64,000 nucleotides of DNA, from the NCBI RefSeq assembly GCF_042678305.1, contig NZ_JBHUDT010000006.1; one strand, 5' to 3'. Numbering within the stretch: position 1 is the stretch's first letter; each line of letters opens with the position of its first letter. Both the position numbers and the translations under genes were made by a program. This stretch comes from Gelatiniphilus marinus. GTDB taxonomy: Bacteria > Bacteroidota > Bacteroidia > Flavobacteriales > Flavobacteriaceae. Below the pieces are notes generated by a model. That model saw only the letters and a program-made list of their open reading frames with translations. It ran no database searches and was not told the DNA's origin. This document shows, in pieces, positions 44,655-52,597 of the stretch.

Positions 44655-45362
44655 ATGATTACAACATCAAACCTTTCAAAAAAATATAATAATAATACTG
44701 TTTTAAATATAAAAAGTTTAGACATCCCAAAAGGCCAAAGTTTTGGTTTGGTTGGGAATAACGGTGCCGGAAAAACCACGTATTTTAGTTTGCTTTTAGA
44801 TTTAATTCAGCCCACAACCGGATATATAAAAAACAACAATATTAAGGTTAATGAAAGTGAAGATTGGAAACCGTTTACCTCTGCTTTTATTGATGAAAGT
44901 TTTTTAATTGGTTATTTAACTGCCGAAGAATATTTTTACTTTATTGGAGAATTACGTAATCAAAATAAAGCCGATGTCGATACATTAGTAAGTCAGTTTG
45001 AAGATTTTTTCCACGGAGAAATACTCGGTCAAAAAAAATATTTACGCGATTTAAGTAAAGGCAACCAAAAAAAAGCAGGTATTGTTGCTGCACTTATTGG
45101 CAACCCAGAGCTTATTATTCTTGACGAACCCTTTGCTAACTTAGATCCCACAACACAAATTAGGTTAAAAGGCATTATAAAAGATTTAGCCGAAAAACAG
45201 GGCGTTACCGTATTAATTTCCAGCCACGATTTAATGCACGTTACCGATGTTTGCGAGCGTATTGTGGTACTTGAAAAAGGCGAAATAGTAAAAGATTTAG
45301 CCACAAGCGAAGCCACATTAAAAGAGCTTGAAGCGCATTTTTCTGGAAATGAAGTAATTTAA
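44655..45362 (+). CDS. ABC transporter ATP-binding protein
   Basis: 235 residues. Walker A VGNNGAGKTTYF, signature LSKGNQKKAGIV (variant of LSGGQ), Walker B LIILDEPFANLDP, and switch His in LISSHDLMHV. It resembles the ATPases of DUF5687- and CcmA-type exporters. It works with the DUF5687 membrane subunit just upstream. It ends nine bases before the convergent end of rnr. Confidence 0.95.
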   Translation: MITTSNLSKKYNNNTVLNIKSLDIPKGQSFGLVGNNGAGKTTYFSLLLDLIQPTTGYIKNNNIKVNESEDWKPFTSAFIDESFLIGYLTAEEYFYFIGELRNQNKADVDTLVSQFEDFFHGEILGQKKYLRDLSKGNQKKAGIVAALIGNPELIILDEPFANLDPTTQIRLKGIIKDLAEKQGVTVLISSHDLMHVTDVCERIVVLEKGEIVKDLATSEATLKELEAHFSGNEVI

Positions 45363-45371
45363 AAAAACGTA

Positions 45372-47567
45372 TTAATCTGCTTTACCAATAAGATTAAAAT
45401 CGAGGTGTTTTTTAACTAAATCGGTGTTTTTTACTTTTACAACAACTTCATCACCAAGCTGATACATGGTTTTAGTATTACGGCCAACCATAGCATATTG
45501 GTCTTGATCGAAGGCGTAATGGTCGTCTTTCATATCGCGTACGCTTACCATACCTTCGCATTTATTTGATATGATTTCAACATAAATTCCCCAATCGGTT
45601 ACCCCGGAAATTACGCCAACAAATTCTTCATCTTTATGGTCTTCCATAAATTTAATTTGCATGTATTTTATAGAGTCGCGTTCTGCTTTTGTGGCTAGAT
45701 TTTCCATGTTGCTGCAATGGTTGCATTTATCGTCGTAAAGATCTTCATTTACCGATTTTCCGTCATCTAAATAGTGCTGTAACAAACGGTGAGCCATCAC
45801 ATCTGGATACCTTCTAATGGGCGATGTAAAATGGCTGTAATAATCGAATGCTAAACCGTAATGCCCAATATTTTTGGTTGAATATTCGGCTTTGCTCATC
45901 GTTCTTATGGTTAAGGTATCAACTAAATTTTGCTCCTTTTTACCATTAACATCTTTAAGTAAATTATTAAGTGATGCCGATACACTTTTACGATCTTTAA
46001 AGTTTAATTTATAACCAAATCTACTAACTACGCTTTGTAAACTAGCAAGTTTGCTATCGTCGGGCTTGTCGTGCACACGATATACAAATGTTTTTTTAGG
46101 TGATTGTTTACCAATAAATTCAGATACTTTCCGGTTGGCCAGCAGCATAAACTCTTCAATAAGTTTATTGGCATCTTTACTGGTTTTAAAGAATACCCCT
46201 ATTGGATTAGCCTCTTCGTCGAGATTGAATTTTACTTCTACTTTATCAAAAGAAATTGCACCAGATTGCATACGTTTACTACGCATTTTTTTTGCAAGTT
46301 CGTCCATTTTTAAAATAGCGTCTGCAATAGCTTGGTCTGTTTTATAAGCTGTACCTGTTAATGAAACTTCTGCGGGAATTGTGTTGGATTTAGAATCAAT
46401 TACAGCTTGTGCCTCTTCGTAAGCAAATCGAGCGTCGCTGTAAGTTACAGTTCTGCCAAACCACTGGTTTTTTATTTCGCATTTATCATTCATTTGAAAG
46501 ACTGCCGAAAACGTATATTTTTCTTCTTGCGGACGTAAGGAACAAGCATTATTCGATAATACTTCTGGTAGCATGGGCACCACACGATCGACTAAATACA
46601 CCGATGTGGCACGCTCGTAAGCTTCATCATCTAAAACAGTGCCTTCTTGCACGTAATGCGATACATCGGCAATATGAATGCCTATTTCGTAGCATCCATC
46701 TTCTAACACTTTAAATGATAAAGCATCATCAAAATCTTTAGCATCTTTAGGGTCGATGGTAAAGGTTAGATCTTTACGCATATCGCGGCGTTTTGCTATT
46801 TCTTCTTGAGTAATGGATGTGTCTATTTTATTGGCAAAATCTTCAACTTCTTGCGGAAAATCGTGTGGTAAACCATAATCTGCAAGTATGGCATGAATTT
46901 CGGTATTGTGTTCTCCTGGTTTGCCTAAAACCTGAATCACTTTTCCGTAAGGCGAATCGGCTTTTTCTGGCCAATCTTCAAGTTTTACCAATACTTTATC
47001 GCCATTTTCTGCTTTATTTATTTTATCTATAGGTACAAATATATCTTTGTACATTTTATTGCTGTCTGCCACTACAAAGGCAAAGTTCTTTTTTTCTTGA
47101 ATTTGAATAACACCAACATACTCGCTTTTTTCGCGTTTTATTATGTTTGTTATTTCGCCTTCTAATTTACCTCGTTTGCGGCGTTTGTAAACATAAAATT
47201 CTACTTCATCGCCATTTAATGCTTTATTTATGTGGTTTGATGCTATAAACACATCGTCTTCAAAATCATCTGAAATTATATAACCGTTTCCTTTTGCGGC
47301 CAAATCTAGTTTTCCTATATGATATTCGGTATTAATAATCGCTTTAAACTTTCCGCGTTCTACTTGCTCAATTTCTTTTTGTGCGGCTAGTTTCGCTAAG
47401 GTTTTTATTATCTGGTTTCGGCTACTGGCATCGTTTACACCAAGTTTAGCAGCTATTTGTTTGTAATTGAATGATTGGTTTCTGTCTTTTTTTAAAATAC
47501 TTAGAATGGTATTTGTTAAGTTGGAAATGCCTTTGTTTTTGGATTTCCCTTTTCTATTTCTTGTCAT
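45372..47567 (-). CDS. rnr: ribonuclease R
   Basis: 731 residues, 3'-5' processive exoribonuclease for structured RNA. A winged-helix N-terminus (FNYKQIAAKLGVNDASSRNQ) is followed by cold-shock domains. The RNB catalytic domain has DLTFTIDPKDAKDFDDALSF with the metal-binding Asp cluster, and HIADVSHYVQEGT. The C-terminal S1 domain reads EEFVGVISGVTDWGIYVEI. The last residues lack the long basic tail of E. coli RNase R. Its leader carries a hairpin repeat (47591-47612) and its -7 box is TAACTTTG at 47672-47679. Confidence 0.96.
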   Translation of the reverse strand: MTRNRKGKSKNKGISNLTNTILSILKKDRNQSFNYKQIAAKLGVNDASSRNQIIKTLAKLAAQKEIEQVERGKFKAIINTEYHIGKLDLAAKGNGYIISDDFEDDVFIASNHINKALNGDEVEFYVYKRRKRGKLEGEITNIIKREKSEYVGVIQIQEKKNFAFVVADSNKMYKDIFVPIDKINKAENGDKVLVKLEDWPEKADSPYGKVIQVLGKPGEHNTEIHAILADYGLPHDFPQEVEDFANKIDTSITQEEIAKRRDMRKDLTFTIDPKDAKDFDDALSFKVLEDGCYEIGIHIADVSHYVQEGTVLDDEAYERATSVYLVDRVVPMLPEVLSNNACSLRPQEEKYTFSAVFQMNDKCEIKNQWFGRTVTYSDARFAYEEAQAVIDSKSNTIPAEVSLTGTAYKTDQAIADAILKMDELAKKMRSKRMQSGAISFDKVEVKFNLDEEANPIGVFFKTSKDANKLIEEFMLLANRKVSEFIGKQSPKKTFVYRVHDKPDDSKLASLQSVVSRFGYKLNFKDRKSVSASLNNLLKDVNGKKEQNLVDTLTIRTMSKAEYSTKNIGHYGLAFDYYSHFTSPIRRYPDVMAHRLLQHYLDDGKSVNEDLYDDKCNHCSNMENLATKAERDSIKYMQIKFMEDHKDEEFVGVISGVTDWGIYVEIISNKCEGMVSVRDMKDDHYAFDQDQYAMVGRNTKTMYQLGDEVVVKVKNTDLVKKHLDFNLIGKAD

Positions 47568-47590
47568 TTAATTTTTGTAATCGTTTTAAT

Positions 47591-47612
47591 TTCCCAATGC
47601 CGAAGAGTCGGG
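47591..47612. repeat. hairpin repeat in the rnr leader
   Basis: tcccaatgccgaagagtcgg-ga: the ccga/tcgg stem and flanking tccc/ggga pair. It is related to the unit at 30287-30302. It lies inside the predicted 5' untranslated region of rnr. Confidence 0.5.
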
Positions 47613-47671
47613 AGATAATTTTGTTATTAAATAGCTTTAATTTAGGCGAAGTATTTGCTATTTGTTTTATG

Positions 47672-47679
47672 CAAAGTTA
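47672..47679 (-). promoter_or_regulatory. -7 box of rnr
   Basis: Minus-strand TAACTTTG matches TAnnTTTG. This gives a leader of about 100 nt including the hairpin repeat. No TTG element at the right distance was found. Confidence 0.4.
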
Positions 47680-47689
47680 AGCTTTTAAT

Positions 47690-48240
47690 ATTAAATGGTA
47701 TTTTTTTACTGTTAAGCTTTGGTAAATTTAACTTATCCACATTATATATTATATAATAATTTTTCTTTTAAAATTTAAAAAAATAAATGATGGTTATTAT
47801 AGTGTGTTAATATGTGGTATAACTTTTTTTGCTTTTATTTTGATTACAATTATTTTACATTCTATTAATAGGTAATTAACAGGTTATATTATTTTAATTA
47901 CCTTATTTTTAAATGTATTAAGTTTTATATAAACAGTTGTTAACAACTAAAATTTGGTGTTAATTACTAACAAGTATTTATGTTTTGGTGTTTATATCTT
48001 CAAGATTTTGTACTAATAACATGGCTAAAAAAAGTAACTTAAATTTTTGGTAAATTGATATGAGTTTTTGATTGTAAAAATAATTGGATATTCCATATTT
48101 TTCTTTTAAAAACTAATGAACACTTATTAACATGTAATGAGTGTGTTAATTGACAATGTTAGTTACTGTACGTTACCTGCTTTAATTGTATTTCATGGTT
48201 GTGGTTTAAATTGTCATTTTTAATAATACAGCAATCTAAG
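47690..48240. other. candidate chromosomal replication origin (AT-rich intergenic region between rnr and rpiB)
   Basis: About 550 bp of very AT-rich non-coding DNA lies between divergent rnr and rpiB. It contains a perfect DnaA box TTATCCACA (47733-47741) directly next to an attatatattatataataat tract that could unwind, and a one-mismatch box TTATTAACA (48124-48132). There is also a 14-bp perfect palindrome agttgttaacaact (47935-47948), plus repeated gtgtgttaat (near 47803 and 48142) and other ttaac/gttaa motifs. Two parS sites 27 kb away fit an origin-proximal position. dnaA is not in the window. This is an inference, not a demonstrated origin. Confidence 0.45.
47733..47741 (+). promoter_or_regulatory. 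perfect DnaA box
   Basis: TTATCCACA, identical to the consensus TTATNCACA, immediately followed by an extreme AT tract. Confidence 0.6.
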
Positions 48241-48252
48241 CGGTTAATTCAT

Positions 48253-48260
48253 TACTTTTG
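48253..48260 (+). promoter_or_regulatory. -7 box of rpiB-CDF operon
   Basis: tacttttg matches TAnnTTTG, 25 bp before the rpiB ATG at 48286. Confidence 0.45.
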
Positions 48261-48285
48261 CTTATCTAACATAAATTTAAAAAAA

Positions 48286-48720
48286 ATGACTATTGCCATA
48301 GGAAACGATCACGCAGGAACAGATTATAAATTTGCCATAAAAAAACATTTAGAAACTAAAGGATACACGGTAATTAATTACGGTACCAATGTTAACGATA
48401 GCGTAGATTACCCAGATTTTGTACATCCGGTTGCCCAAGCTGTAGAGACCAATAAAGCCAACTTTGGTATTTTAATTTGCGGTAGCGCCAACGGTGTAGC
48501 CATGACAGCCAACAAACACCAAAAAATACGGGCTGGTTTATGTTGGAACAAAGAAATAGTAACTTTAACTAGGCAGCATAACAATGCCAATGTTTTATGT
48601 ATTCCGGCTCGATTTACTGCTATAGATCAAGCGATTGAAATGGTTGATACCTTTTTAAATACCGAGTTTGAAGGTGGCAGACACCAAAATAGAGTAGATA
48701 AAATACCGTTTTCTTGTTAA
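48286..48720 (+). CDS. rpiB: ribose-5-phosphate isomerase B
   Basis: 144 residues from the ATG at 48286 (MTIAIGNDHAGTDYKFAIKK). The in-frame ATG at 48199 would put the promoter inside the coding region and adds an atypical hydrophobic leader. Interconverts ribose-5-phosphate and ribulose-5-phosphate in the pentose phosphate pathway. Family blocks: NYGTNVNDSVDYPDF, GILICGSANGVAMTANKH (Cys acid/base residue), NNANVLCIPARF. The stop codon directly abuts the ATG of the CDF transporter. Confidence 0.95.
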   Translation: MTIAIGNDHAGTDYKFAIKKHLETKGYTVINYGTNVNDSVDYPDFVHPVAQAVETNKANFGILICGSANGVAMTANKHQKIRAGLCWNKEIVTLTRQHNNANVLCIPARFTAIDQAIEMVDTFLNTEFEGGRHQNRVDKIPFSC

Positions 48721-49638
48721 ATGGCGCATCAGCATTCCCATAACCATTCGCACTCACATCCCGATTTAAAAGGGCGTAATTTATTTATATCCATTTTATT
48801 AAATATTGCCATTACAGTAGCCCAGGTAATTGGTGGTTTAATATCTGGCAGTTTAGCGCTTTTAAGTGATGCCTTGCATAATTTTAGCGATGTTATTTCG
48901 CTTATTATTAGTTATGTAGCCGATAAATTATCGAAACGCAAAGCTTCGTTTAAAAAAACATTTGGGTATAAACGTGCCGAAATATTAGCCGCTTTTATTA
49001 ATGCCGCTACCTTAATTATTGTTGCTGTTTTGTTGATTATTGAAGCCGTTGAGCGTTTTCAAAATCCGCAGGAAATAGAATCTAATTTGGTTATTTGGTT
49101 GTCTTTGGTGGCTATTTTTGGTAACGGGTTTAGCGTGCTATTATTAAAAAAAGATGCTCATGCCAATATGAACATGAAAAGCGCCTACCTCCATTTATTA
49201 ACCGATATGATGGCCAGTGTTGCGGTTTTAATTGGTGGTTTGTTAATGAAGTACTACCAATTATATTGGGTAGATAGTGTGCTTACTTTTGCTATAGCTG
49301 TTTATTTAATTTGGATGGGCTTCGATTTGTTAAAAGATTCCACCAAGGTACTCATGTTGTTTACACCAGATTCTACACCTATTAATAAAATTGTTGAAGA
49401 AGTTAATACGTTTGAAAGTATAAAAAATGTACACCATGTACACATTTGGCAACTCAACGAAGATGAAATCCATTTAGAAGCCCACATCGATTTCAATAAA
49501 GATATAACCTTATCTCAATTCGATATTATTTTACATAAAATTGAAGATTTTTTATGGGATAAATACGGTATTAACCATGTAAATATACAACCGGAATTTG
49601 GGAAAGATGATGCGAAAGACGTGATTGTGCAGGATTGA
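48721..49638 (+). CDS. cation diffusion facilitator (Zn2+/Co2+ exporter, CzcD/ZitB type)
   Basis: 305 residues. A His-rich N-terminus (MAHQHSHNHSHSHPDL) can bind metal. Six membrane helices span about 17-205. The transport site is indicated by LSDALHNFSDVISL (H-x3-D; TM2) and HLLTDMMASVAVLI (H-x3-D; TM5), the pattern of zinc-selective CDF members. A C-terminal cytoplasmic dimerisation domain (VHHVHIWQLNEDEIHLEAHI) is present. It starts directly after rpiB and is likely cotranscribed. Confidence 0.94.
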   Translation: MAHQHSHNHSHSHPDLKGRNLFISILLNIAITVAQVIGGLISGSLALLSDALHNFSDVISLIISYVADKLSKRKASFKKTFGYKRAEILAAFINAATLIIVAVLLIIEAVERFQNPQEIESNLVIWLSLVAIFGNGFSVLLLKKDAHANMNMKSAYLHLLTDMMASVAVLIGGLLMKYYQLYWVDSVLTFAIAVYLIWMGFDLLKDSTKVLMLFTPDSTPINKIVEEVNTFESIKNVHHVHIWQLNEDEIHLEAHIDFNKDITLSQFDIILHKIEDFLWDKYGINHVNIQPEFGKDDAKDVIVQD

Positions 49639-49644
49639 AAATAG

Positions 49645-49765
49645 CGTCATTACCAGGAGTTTACTAGCTTGCACTAAGCGCAGTCGAAGTGTAGAATCTG
49701 TTTAAAAAAAGTTGAAATAAGTTCAATTAAAAAGATTGTTACGCCTTAAAAAAGGCTCACGATTA
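49645..49765 (+). repeat. diverged REP-like element, copy 15
   Basis: cgtcattaccaggagtttac ... actaagcgcagtcgaagtg and aatctg, followed later by agattgttacgcc. The right end has drifted, so the boundary is approximate. It separates the CDF gene from the acetyltransferase gene. Confidence 0.5.
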
Positions 49766-49773
49766 TTAATTTT

Positions 49774-50217
49774 ATGCTATCAATAAAAATAAAAACCTTT
49801 CAAGAACTAACAACGCAAGAACTATACGATATGCTCCAATTACGTAGCGCGGTTTTTGTTGTGGAACAAGATTGTGTTTATCAAGATTTAGATGGCAAAG
49901 ACCAAAAAGCATTGCATGTTTTAGGTTTTAAAAATGATGAAATAATAGCTTACGCGCGTATTTTTAAACCAGGTGATTATTTTAACGAAGCCAGTATTGG
50001 TCGCGTAGTTGTCGCAATAAACGAAAGGCAATACAAATATGGTTACAATATTATGAACGCTTCCGCGGAAGCGATAAAAAGCTATTTTAACGAAACTAAA
50101 ATTAAAATTTCAGCTCAGGTGTATCTAAAAAAATTCTACAACAATTTAGGTTTTAAAGCTATTGGTAAAGAATATCTTGAAGATAACATACCGCATGTTG
50201 CGATGTTAAAAGGATAA
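49774..50217 (+). CDS. GNAT-family N-acetyltransferase, ElaA-like
   Basis: 147 residues. ELYDMLQLRSAVFVVEQDCV and YQDLDGKDQKALHVLGF are characteristic of ElaA-type GNAT proteins. The acetyl-CoA-binding stretch is IGRVVVAINERQYKYGYNIM (motif A, with the usual R/Q-x-x-G-x-G/A pattern reduced), and the C-terminal FYNNLGFKAIGKEYLEDNIP is typical. The substrate is unknown. It ends right at the stop codon of the convergent LRR gene. Confidence 0.88.
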   Translation: MLSIKIKTFQELTTQELYDMLQLRSAVFVVEQDCVYQDLDGKDQKALHVLGFKNDEIIAYARIFKPGDYFNEASIGRVVVAINERQYKYGYNIMNASAEAIKSYFNETKIKISAQVYLKKFYNNLGFKAIGKEYLEDNIPHVAMLKG

Positions 50218-51699
50218 TTAACGTTTTAAAGCAAAAAAACCTCTAATTACAGTTTTGTTGTTTAGGGTTATTTTATACCAATAACTATCTACGGGTAAAT
50301 GACTGCCGTTTAAAGTACCGTCCCAACCTTGCGATGTGGGAAGCATGAATTTTAAAAATTTTCCATATCTATTGTAAATAACAATATGGTTTACACTGTT
50401 ATTGTTATCTATTACGTTCCAATAATCATGGTTGCCATCGTTGTTTGGGGTAAAGTATTTCGGAATATAATAATCGTTGTTTGCAATATCTAGGTTAATA
50501 CTAACTGTAAATTGAGATTCGTTACTATCGCAAACCGTTTCGTTGTAAATATAAATGGTTTGTGTGGTGCTTATAATATCGCCGGCTTGCAAGGGTAAAC
50601 CATTTCCACCAGATTGGGTAAAGTAATTACCATTATTAAGCACTGGTAACACGTAGCTAGCACCTATAAAATTCTGTAAGGTATCAACCGGAACAAAATT
50701 ACCGCAATCTGATAGTTGGTTAACATAGTTTGAAAACGAGGCAGGAATCCAATTAGGAAAGCTTAACGAGGCATCATCTACAACTACGCAATTTAAGTTT
50801 GCATTTAATTCAAAATTCATAATAGTTGCATTTTCATTGGTACCATTTTTAATATTTAGCCAACATAGGTTATTGTTGCTGCAATTTAAATTTACCAACG
50901 ATGTGTTTCTAGACATATCTAATTGCGTAATCTGGTTGAATTCGCAACTTAAATCGCTAAGCAGTGTATTTTGGCTAACATCTAAATTGGTAAGCAAATT
51001 ATTAAAACACAGCAAAACACGTAAATTAAGGTTTTGGCTAACATCTAAATTGGTTAATTGGTTTATGCCGCAATCTAAAAAAGCTAAATTGCTATTTTGG
51101 CTAACATCTAAATTAGTGAGTAGATTTCCTCGAATAAGAAAGGAATTTAATGTTGTATTTTGGCTAACATCTATATTTGATATTTGATTGTTTTCGCACA
51201 CCAAAACATTTAGGTTAGGGTTTTGGGTGGTATTTAAACTGCTTATAAAATTATTGCCACAGGTTAACGAAATTAAATTAGGGTTATTAGCAACATTAAT
51301 TGTTGTAAGTTGGTTAAAATCGCACCACAATATTCTTAAAGCAGTAAGCGCAGAAACATTTAAAGTGGTTAATGCATTGTTGTTGCAATATAGTTCTGTA
51401 AGGTTGGTGTTTGATGTTATTGGAAGGCTGGCAAGGTTATTTTCAGAACAATCTAAAATAGATATAGCGGCAAAATCCTGAATTCCGGTTAAGTCTAAAA
51501 TGTTTTGCGAGGCCACATCTAAATTTGTTACGGTATTTATGTTTGCCGTGGGTACAAAATCATCTAATGGTCCAGAATCGAAGCCAAGGTTAATCAAGGC
51601 TTGCTCAAAATTATCATCGGGCACAAAGGTGTTTTGAGATGCACAAAATGTACTTATTAAAAATAAGCATAATGTAAAAAAATTGATTTTGTAAACCAT
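50218..51699 (-). CDS. leucine-rich-repeat surface protein with T9SS type B C-terminal domain
   Basis: 493 residues: signal peptide (MVYKINFFTLCLFLISTFCA), then about ten LRR units of 21 residues of the form LTNLDVSQN-x2-L-x2-L-x-C-x2-NQ (about 75-290), a Cys-containing linker, and a C-terminal gliding-motility-associated/T9SS type B domain (about 405-493: IPKYFTPNNDGNHDYWNV, IYNRYGKFL, GWDGTLNGSHLPVDSYWYKI). It should be exported through T9SS and bind proteins or glycans by the LRR face. It is 6 bp downstream of the OmpA-family gene. Confidence 0.93.
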   Translation of the reverse strand: MVYKINFFTLCLFLISTFCASQNTFVPDDNFEQALINLGFDSGPLDDFVPTANINTVTNLDVASQNILDLTGIQDFAAISILDCSENNLASLPITSNTNLTELYCNNNALTTLNVSALTALRILWCDFNQLTTINVANNPNLISLTCGNNFISSLNTTQNPNLNVLVCENNQISNIDVSQNTTLNSFLIRGNLLTNLDVSQNSNLAFLDCGINQLTNLDVSQNLNLRVLLCFNNLLTNLDVSQNTLLSDLSCEFNQITQLDMSRNTSLVNLNCSNNNLCWLNIKNGTNENATIMNFELNANLNCVVVDDASLSFPNWIPASFSNYVNQLSDCGNFVPVDTLQNFIGASYVLPVLNNGNYFTQSGGNGLPLQAGDIISTTQTIYIYNETVCDSNESQFTVSINLDIANNDYYIPKYFTPNNDGNHDYWNVIDNNNSVNHIVIYNRYGKFLKFMLPTSQGWDGTLNGSHLPVDSYWYKITLNNKTVIRGFFALKR

Positions 51700-51705
51700 A
51701 CATTT

Positions 51706-52560
51706 TTAGTTCTCATTACCTACATAAGTAATTAAAATTTCTACACGTCTATCGAATTTTGGGTCGCCACCAAGCGGAAATTTTCTGCGCATGCCCATAT
51801 AGCGCATACGTTTTTTATTAACGCCTTTTTTGGCAAAATAATTATAAACGTATTTCGCCCTGGCTTCAGATAAATTGCGCTTTTTGGTTTTTCTGTTTAT
51901 GGCATCTCTAGAAAACTTGGTACAGCACACGTGCCCTTGAATGGTAAAATAAATATCGTCGCGCTCAACCAATGCCTCGGCAATTTTGGCCAGTGTTTTT
52001 TTAGAATCTGGGGTAACCGTAGCGTACCCCGTTTTAAATAAAATGTTCTCAAAAAGTATTTTATCGCCAACTTTAAGATGGCTTTTTATTTGTTCTGGAA
52101 CATCTTTTTTTTCAACTGTTTTTGCTATAGGCTGTTCTGTTTCAACAATCTGGGGTTTTGGCTTTACAATAATTTCTACTTTTCGGTTTAAGCCTCGAAT
52201 TTTCAACAGGTTTTTTTCGTTGATTATTTTTAGTAATATTTTACCTTTTCCGTCAACATTTGAAATTAAACTTTCGCTTATTTCGTTATTGGAAAAAATA
52301 GATTTTATGGCATCGGCACGTTGCTGCGACAGTTTTTGGTTGTAATCGTCTGCACCCACATCATCACAAAAACCATAGATGGAAATAGACTCGATATCGA
52401 TATCGGCTAAGTTTGAAATAAAGAGCAGCAACCGGTTTTCTTCGGTGGGTGGCACATCATATTTATCGGTATCAAAATACACATCGTGTGTGAGTTTACT
52501 TTGAGAAGAAGCTGTGCTAAAACAAAATACAATGAGTATGATTCTAAATAAGGTATGCAT
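51706..52560 (-). CDS. OmpA-family protein with two tandem OmpA-like domains
   Basis: 284 residues with a signal peptide (MHTLFRIILIVFCFSTASSQ). The first OmpA-like domain at about 25-130 is diverged (VYFDTDKYDVPPTEENRLL, IYGFCDDVGADDYNQKLSQQ, RADAIK). The second at about 165-284 is more complete (NILFKTGYATVTPDSKKTL, IQGHVCC, NLSEARAKYVYNYFAKKGV, FDRRVEI). These domains bind peptidoglycan non-covalently. There is no beta-barrel, so it is a periplasmic peptidoglycan-binding protein, perhaps partnered with the LRR cargo that follows. Confidence 0.85.
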   Translation of the reverse strand: MHTLFRIILIVFCFSTASSQSKLTHDVYFDTDKYDVPPTEENRLLLFISNLADIDIESISIYGFCDDVGADDYNQKLSQQRADAIKSIFSNNEISESLISNVDGKGKILLKIINEKNLLKIRGLNRKVEIIVKPKPQIVETEQPIAKTVEKKDVPEQIKSHLKVGDKILFENILFKTGYATVTPDSKKTLAKIAEALVERDDIYFTIQGHVCCTKFSRDAINRKTKKRNLSEARAKYVYNYFAKKGVNKKRMRYMGMRRKFPLGGDPKFDRRVEILITYVGNEN

Positions 52561-52597
52561 TACTTTGGGGATAGAATATAAGTATAAATATACGGTT

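Noticed and set aside
48199..48285. Longer start of rpiB
   Set aside because: It would place the likely -7 box within the coding region and precede the canonical MTIAIGNDHAG start.
49622..49773. Possible small gene between the CDF transporter and the acetyltransferase
   Set aside because: The segment is a diverged REP-like element and has no open frame of note.
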